From: Beta vulgaris subsp. vulgaris
Lineage: Eukaryota > Streptophyta > Magnoliopsida > Caryophyllales > Amaranthaceae
Length of the DNA stretch: 64,000 nt
Assembly (NCBI RefSeq): GCF_026745355.1
Contig: NC_079206.1
Span: 10,006,031-10,070,030, forward strand
Direction of reading: 5' to 3'
Under the pieces are notes generated by a model that did not search any database, was not told the DNA's origin, and saw nothing but the letters and a program-made list of their open reading frames with translations. The first letter of the stretch is position 1. Each line of letters begins with the position of its first letter. Below, piece by piece: positions 58,085 to 64,000 of the stretch. The translations under genes and the position numbers were made by a program.

Positions 58085-59797
58085 ATGCAAAGAGCAATTT
58101 ACAGAGCAATTAGCAATCATTCTCAAAACCACAAACTCTCTCTTCTTTCTCTCTCCTCAACCTCTGAACCTCCAATCAAGTTGACCCGTAGAAGTCATAC
58201 CAATGTAGATGGGTTGCCATTTTCCGGGATACCCGAAACCATCAAATGGGGCACCAAACCAGATGATAGTCTTACATGGGTACAAATGATCCGATATTGT
58301 ACAAATCATAACTATGTTTCTCATGGAAAACAGCTTCATTGCTATGTTTTACAATCTGGGTTTACTTCAAATGTCTATATAAGTACAACTCTGGTAAGTT
58401 TCTATGCCAAAGTTGTGTCCTTAGACGATGCACACAAACTGTTTGATGAAATACCTCAACCAAATGTGGTGTCCTGGAATGCTGTGATTTCTGGGTATTT
58501 ACATTCTGGAAATTTGTGGAATGCTCTGTCCCTGTTCGTTGAGCTCAATCAGTCAGAACTGCGAGCTAATGCATACTCTTTTACTCTTGCATTAGCTGCA
58601 TGTGGTCAACTGATGTTGCTGCAATTAGGCATGTCCGTGCACTCGAAGATTGTTGTATATGGACTGGAATCGAGTGTTGTTGTTGCAAACTGTTTGATTG
58701 ATTTCTATGGAAAGTGCAGTTCTGAAGCTGATGCTATTCATGTGTTTGACGAATTGAGAGATAAGGATGTGATTTCGTGGAATTCGATTATTGCAGCGTG
58801 TGCCAGAAACCGAAGGCTTGACCTAGCATCTGATTACTTTTATCAGATGCCTTGCCCTGATACTGTGACCTACAATGAAATGATTAATGGTATTTCCAAG
58901 TTTGGTGACATAAACGAGGCGATTAAGATTTTGAGGAGCATGCCAAACCCAAATTCATCCTCATGGAACGCGATTATATCAGGTTATGTAGTTCGGAATA
59001 GAGCACAGGCAGCTCTTGACTTCTTCACTCAAATGCATAGAAATGCAGTCATAATGGATGAATTCACATTTTCTAGCATTTTAAGTGGGATTGCTTGTGT
59101 TTCAGCTCTAAAATGGGGTTCATTAATTCATTGTTGTGCTATCAAATATGGTTTGGTTGCTTCGAGGATCATCGGGTGTGCCCTTGTTGACATGTATTCA
59201 AAATGTGGGCGCGTACTAGATGCGGAAATATTGTTTCGGGCTATGCCCATAAAGAACATTGTTACTTGGAATGCATTGATCTGCGGCCTGGCACATAATG
59301 GTGAATCATATAGGGTGATCCAATACTTCGAAGAGTTGAAAGCTACGAAGGGATTGATACCCGATGACATCACCTTCGTGAATGTTTTGGCGGCATGCTC
59401 ACATTGCCAAATGCCATTGGAGAAAGCTTATGAATATTTAACATCCATGATTTTCAATTATGGAATTAAACCAAAGCCTGAACATTTAGCGTCTATAATT
59501 AGACTAATGGGGCACCATGGACAACTAAGGAAGGCAGAGAAGATGATTAATGAACTAGGGTTTGGTTCATGGTCATCGGTTTGGAGGGCTTTGCTTGGTG
59601 CTTGTGTTGTTTGTGTAGACTTAGATGTTGCCAAAGTTGCAGCTGCAAAGTTGATGGAATTAGAAGGTGATGAGGTTGGATTTGTGATGTTGTCGAACAT
59701 AAACAAGGATCGCGGTAATTGGGTGGATGCAAATGCCGTCTGGCAGCTGATGAGAGGCCAAGGGGTGATAAAAGAAGCCGGGTTAAGTTGGGTTTAG
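58085..59797 (+). CDS. Pentatricopeptide repeat protein, PLS class with E domain (570 aa)
   Basis: Intronless. PPR proteins bind organelle RNAs one repeat per base; PLS-class proteins usually specify C-to-U editing sites, or act in splicing. The N-terminus (MQRAIYRAISNHSQNHKLSL) is basic and Ser-rich without acidic residues, suiting a mitochondrial or plastid presequence. Repeats run from about residue 60 to 470, with characteristic NVVSWNAVISGYLHSG, KDVISWNSIIAACARN, DTVTYNEMINGISKFG, NSSSWNAIISGY and NIVTWNALICGLAHNG. The tail (SWSSVWRALLGACVVCVDLD, VMLSNINKDRGNWVDA, IKEAGLSWV) is an E domain; it stops there with no DYW deaminase, so an editing role would need a DYW partner. The start is the first ATG and gives a presequence. 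It lies only 86 bp beyond the MULE. Confidence 0.95.
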   Translation: MQRAIYRAISNHSQNHKLSLLSLSSTSEPPIKLTRRSHTNVDGLPFSGIPETIKWGTKPDDSLTWVQMIRYCTNHNYVSHGKQLHCYVLQSGFTSNVYISTTLVSFYAKVVSLDDAHKLFDEIPQPNVVSWNAVISGYLHSGNLWNALSLFVELNQSELRANAYSFTLALAACGQLMLLQLGMSVHSKIVVYGLESSVVVANCLIDFYGKCSSEADAIHVFDELRDKDVISWNSIIAACARNRRLDLASDYFYQMPCPDTVTYNEMINGISKFGDINEAIKILRSMPNPNSSSWNAIISGYVVRNRAQAALDFFTQMHRNAVIMDEFTFSSILSGIACVSALKWGSLIHCCAIKYGLVASRIIGCALVDMYSKCGRVLDAEILFRAMPIKNIVTWNALICGLAHNGESYRVIQYFEELKATKGLIPDDITFVNVLAACSHCQMPLEKAYEYLTSMIFNYGIKPKPEHLASIIRLMGHHGQLRKAEKMINELGFGSWSSVWRALLGACVVCVDLDVAKVAAAKLMELEGDEVGFVMLSNINKDRGNWVDANAVWQLMRGQGVIKEAGLSWV

Positions 59798-62700
59798 GGG
59801 ATTTAAGTTGCCGAGAGCTGATGTATTCACGCAATGCAGTCACCATTAATGATCATTAACCAGACTCCAGCTGAGATAGAGTAACGAAGCTGAGAAACTT
59901 GTTCACCATATAAGATTACAGACTTAAGTTATGCAGCAAGGTTATGCATTTTCAAAATCATGCTTTGCTGCGATGTAATACTCCTACATTTTACTGAGGT
60001 GATTCGTTGGTAAATTCGATATGATGATCAAAAGTCCCATAATTTGTTCCATTAACTTTGTAAGGGGGCAATGAGACGAAGTCCGCTAACTCAAAGATTA
60101 AATAACCCCGTCCTAGTGGAAATCTTAAAATCTAAGATGGAAGATATTAAGGAATTTGATTACTTCAAATGCCATATGGATAATACTTCAACATCCACAT
60201 TAGTTAATAACATCATATGAGAGTCAAACACAAATTAGAAAGCCCCTGTAATGACTAATTAGAAGAGAAATGGAGAGGAGATAAATAAAAATGATAAAGA
60301 ACTCATTATCAAATAAGATAATCAAGCAATTTATATGAAACTTCCTTAAATGGGAAATAATTGTTGAATCTCATTGATCACCACATGTGAGTGTTTCAAA
60401 TTGGAGAAAGAGCAGAAACTAAACCATTTTATAAGACGAGGAGTTAGTCTTCCTATTACCAATTGGTTTTAGGATAGAACCTCCCTACGCTTATAAGTGA
60501 TCTAAAACTCTCCTCATCCTTATTGGATTATCCAAGCCCATTTCATATAATTTGAAAATTAACTATAATAAAATTATAATGAAAAAGGAGGAGAGGTCCA
60601 AAAAAAAAAAACTTTAGTACTTTGTCCACCAGATGCATAATAATTTTAATGTAAGACCACATCACTTTACTCAATTAGGTCAGTTTTTAAGTCTAAACAA
60701 ATCACTTTTTAAGTCAACAAAGGTCACATTTAGAGTCAATACTATACAAGTGAAGACTCATTTAACCTGAATGAGCAAACACTGTAGATTTTTTCATTTT
60801 TTGTCAAGGAGAAGAGTGAAGGTTGAGCAACTATCAACATTTGACCCCTTTTTATTAGGTTAAAATCCAGGTGGTTAACCTAAATCAACCTTCTTGACAA
60901 CATAAGACGCTCTTAGACATAAAAAGAAACGCCATGCCATCACCTAGAAAGTATAATCAAGATGTATTTGAAACTATAGGTACAGGATTTGCTGCAATAG
61001 GAGACATTATAACAACAATAATCCCATAGGAACTACAAAGTAGGCAACGATGCAAAAATGAAACATTATTCCACCAATTCAATTTCCAAAACAAATACCT
61101 TCAAATCCAATGTATAACCAGCAAAGAAGCTCAATAATGTTAATTAGAGAATTTGTACATTTTACATTTCACTTTTTGGTAGCAAAAACTTGTGTTTCCA
61201 ATCACATGAAGAGTGAGACAGCTTCTTGTATTAGCGATGAACTGCTAACAGTCACCTGGGTACGGACAGACCAAGCTCTAGAGCAAACAGAAAATAAATT
61301 TCAATCAGAAAATGCTATGAGAAGTAGCAGTTTAATGTGCTTTTATGCTTGAACATGTTGGTTTCTTACTTTGAAAACCAATAAACTGTTTGTCATAAAG
61401 AAAAATAAGAAAAGACAAGTTCCTTCTGCACTGCTACAGATTTGCTCCCAAAGAATGTACAAAAATGACTTCGGATCCGACACTATATCAACGTTTCAAT
61501 ATCATTATAACTAGGGAACATGGAAGCACTGGTGAAATGAGCAACCTCCAAACCTCTCACGTACCATCAATTTCATCTGGGGAAAATAAGCACGTATGTC
61601 ACTACAACATCCTCCGATCTAGCATTCAGTTATTTACAGTGAAGAATATATTCCATCCAAATTCAACTCTATCAAATTTGACAGACAGTATAGGCATGAA
61701 AGAGGACTCATTTAGCACTATTGAACTAAGTGCTGCTGGAGGATTAAGGACTAATCGTCATCAAATATGAAGTAAAATGTAATTTTGGCATCTCATGTTG
61801 CAAGAAACTGTTTTTTATTGGATGAAAATTGCTCACTATTGCAATTCTGACAAACATAAATATAAGAGAGAAAAACTAATGATAATCAAATCTAATCTTC
61901 AAGTATACTAGTGCCCTGTCATATTTGCCTGATGTGATTTAGTGTAAAAACAACAATAACTCGCTTAAAATCCTAAAGCACATGTGTCACCATAATAAGA
62001 AACCAGTGCAACAACAAGATGTTCATCATTTAATGCTTTGCACACAACTGTTACTCATCTAGTTCACAAACGTTCAACAAATGTCATACCAAATGATTGA
62101 ATTAGTGACAATGTGACAATTATAGAATCGAAAAGAGAGATAGCGCATTAAGCAGCAAAAAAATCATGCTACTAATTGTTTCAACTGCTGTAAAGAGTGA
62201 GTTGTTCAATTACAAAACAAAACTGGTGTATCCTCATATAAAAATGACATCTTTTTGTCTCCTTAATAGAACATTCATAGTTTCATACTTGAGAATGACG
62301 CAGGGTTCATGGTTGGCAAGTCCCAGGAGGCCAGGACCCATATTATTTCTTTCAAGCATAGTGATATTATGTGCCTGCAGGAACCAAATACTCTAGTCAG
62401 CTTGACATTTGACATCTGATCTCACGTATGAATTCTCATTTTTCACCCTGTTACGCATTAAACACTTTATCCCCTTCTTCAAACAGAAAGTAAAACTCAC
62501 AGGCTTAAAGGTTGAAACTAAACCCAAAAAGATCTCACATGTTCAGAAGTATAATCCGCCAGTATTTTGTTACCCAAAAGGCCAAAAGGCCAAAACGAAA
62601 CTAATATGTGAAGAAATGATGCTACTACAAGACTTCGCTCCCTATTGATTAGCTCCTCCCCCAACCCCCACCCCCACCCCGCACACACACAGAGAAAATC

Positions 62701-63383
62701 ACAAGCCAAATATAAAATTCATATGCAATGTTTGCATCAGATCATAATGCAAGCACAGTTATTCTCATTCAATGAACCAAACCACAAGAAACAATTGCAC
62801 ACATTCGTATTACCTAATTGGCTTACGAAAAGGCCAAATTAAAACATGCTAAGTAAGTACTTTTGGGCTAAATGAACAAAAATAAGTAGCGAATCATGTT
62901 TTCGTAATGCCATAACCATACTCTCTTCATTATTTTGGTACACTGGCACACATCAAAGCCACTAAATCATTGGAGTACCGCACCACCTATTAGCATTTAC
63001 AGCACATATTCCCAAAATATCCAACTAACAATGGTTGCAAACCTCACATAATCAACCAATTAAGGTACAAGTGTATAACCATTGGAAAAAAGAACTCAAA
63101 AATTGCTATCTTCCTTCGAAATTTCGACAGCTTCCCCTACTTAATCGTTCCAATCGATTCACACTCTTATCTCAAACATCCACAATAGATAAGGTGAAGT
63201 AAGCTGGACACATCTGAAACATTCTCAACGCCAATCTAATTCATCTATTGCTACAACTAACATTTCTATGATAATTAACCTAGAAACAAGCGCAACCAAA
63301 TCATAATTATATATCATAATAACAAGTTAATCACATGATCAAACAAATGCAAAATGCACAAACCTAAAAACAAGAAGTGAATA
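59798..63383. other. Intergenic / probable NFD6-like 3' region
   Basis: 3.6 kb without a supported coding exon. An AGTGACC-type motif array lies at about 60640-60790 (CAATTAGGTCAGTTTTTAAG, ATCACTTTTTAAGTCAAC, GGTCACATTTAGAGTC). A C-rich low-complexity tract is at 62655-62695. Frames at 61110-61352 and 61465-61770 show no family resemblance. Genes like the one at 63384 often have an intron in the 3' leader, so part of this may be its transcribed tail. Confidence 0.45.
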
Positions 63384-63783
63384 TTAGAGGTCGGGAGAGG
63401 TACGGCAGAGTGTACCCTGAGAAAGAGCTCTGGAACTCCTCGACGTCGTACTCAAGCATGACGTCATCCTCGCCGATGAAACTGTGCTGTGCAACGGCAT
63501 TAACGACTGCACTCCTCCTAACTCTTTCGGCAATCTTTTCGCACATTTCAAAAACACACGCAAAAAAAGTAAAAATTAAAGAGAGAAAAATCAAATTCAA
63601 CATGAAATTCATCAAAAAAAAATGAAATAAAGACCTTGAGAAACTGAATCGAGGAAGAGATGAAGATGTGGATCTAGGAAGAGGAGCTGCAGTAGACCTT
63701 GGAGCAGAAGTGGAAGATTTAATGGAGGATTTCAAGGAAGAAAGTGAAGCTCTGTTAATAAATCTACTGCATTTTGACGCCAT
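63384..63783 (-). CDS. NFD6-like small organelle protein, 2 exons (99 aa)
   Basis: Exons 63635-63783 and 63384-63534 join at CTCAAG|GTCTTT and CGAAAAG|ATTGCC to give 99 residues. The N-terminus MASKCSRFINRASLSSLKSS is a Ser/Arg/Lys-rich presequence without acids. The second exon gives LPKELGGVQSLMPLHS, then SARMTSCLS and SRALSQGTLCRTSPDL, the conserved core of the plant family around NUCLEAR FUSION DEFECTIVE 6, a mitochondrial protein needed for polar nuclear fusion. The long continuous frame through the intron (to 63364) is a different reading and is not the protein. Homologues often have alternative 3' exons, so other C-termini are possible. Confidence 0.9.
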
Positions 63784-64000
63784 TGAAATGATAATTGATC
63801 GAAGAAATTGGTTTTGAGAGAAGGAAGAAGGATTGTGATTTGGATACTGTTTTCGAGATGAGAGAGAAAAAAAAGAGAGGTTTAGGGTTTAGTGGTTGAG
63901 TTTGAGAGTTTTGTTAGATGGGCTTAGTTAGCCACAGAATATGCAACTAGCTTGATCAATAGAATTGATGGGCTTTGAAGTTTGAGGGCTACAAAGAATT
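63784..64000 (-). promoter_or_regulatory. 5' flank of the NFD6-like gene
   Basis: Minus-strand upstream sequence with CT-rich leader-like text (CTCTCTCATCTCGAAAAC) and AAACCCTAAACC at about 63880-63893 (-), a telo-box-like element (AAACCCTAA) common in promoters of plant translation and organelle-biogenesis genes. A TATA box is not evident. Confidence 0.5.

Noticed and set aside
61465..61770. 101-aa plus-strand frame as a gene
   Set aside because: No recognisable domain, no promoter or splice context, and it lies in the probable 3' region of the minus-strand NFD6-like gene.

Overview
The window is AT-rich plant nuclear DNA, very probably from a eudicot. The evidence is GT-AG spliced genes of plant-only families (isoprenylated heavy-metal protein, PMT methyltransferase, PLS-class PPR protein, NFD6-like mitochondrial protein) in a dense, nested population of plant transposable elements. 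The TGAACTGAAC-rich MITE end at the left edge and the mix of copia, gypsy and Stowaway elements would fit the spinach/beet/goosefoot group, but that placement is an inference.

Four host genes can be assembled. (1) 19442-26947 (-): a three-exon HIPP gene encoding 190 aa with an MxCxxC metal-binding domain and a CaaX end. Its two introns exceed 3.3 kb each and hold MITEs. (2) 37394-40554 (+): a five-exon PMT/QUA2-type Golgi methyltransferase of 658 aa with a polymorphic-looking Asn tract. (3) 58085-59797 (+): an intronless 570-aa E-class PPR protein. (4) 63384-63783 (-): a two-exon, 99-aa NFD6-like organelle protein.

The rest is repeats. 1-3700: MITE end, LINE 3' remnant and 3' end of an Ale-type copia element. 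3900-7460: two direct copies of a ~1-kb repeat, one carrying a Stowaway MITE that the other lacks, separated by a hAT-like element. 12836-18739 (-): a complete but decayed copia element with two LTRs and a 5-bp target duplication. 29983-31349: a CACTA-type non-autonomous element with a possible captured gene piece. About 31440-35310: an organelle-like (probably mitochondrial) segment with LINE and hAT insertions. 41000-52560: a nest in which Sirevirus-like copia fragments flank a gag-only gypsy element with long LTRs, and a Helitron sits inside its 3' LTR. 53473-57998: a full Mutator-like element with 84-bp terminal inverted repeats and a 9-bp target duplication, whose right end lies only 86 bp before the PPR start codon.

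No CRISPR, operon or bacterial-type features were seen. I did not find a wholly new system. The most unusual items are the possible self-complementary primer site of the copia element, the gag-only gypsy element, the Mutator-like MITE nested in a Stowaway, the MULE at the PPR 5' end and a dispersed array of AGTGACYCATT-like motifs.
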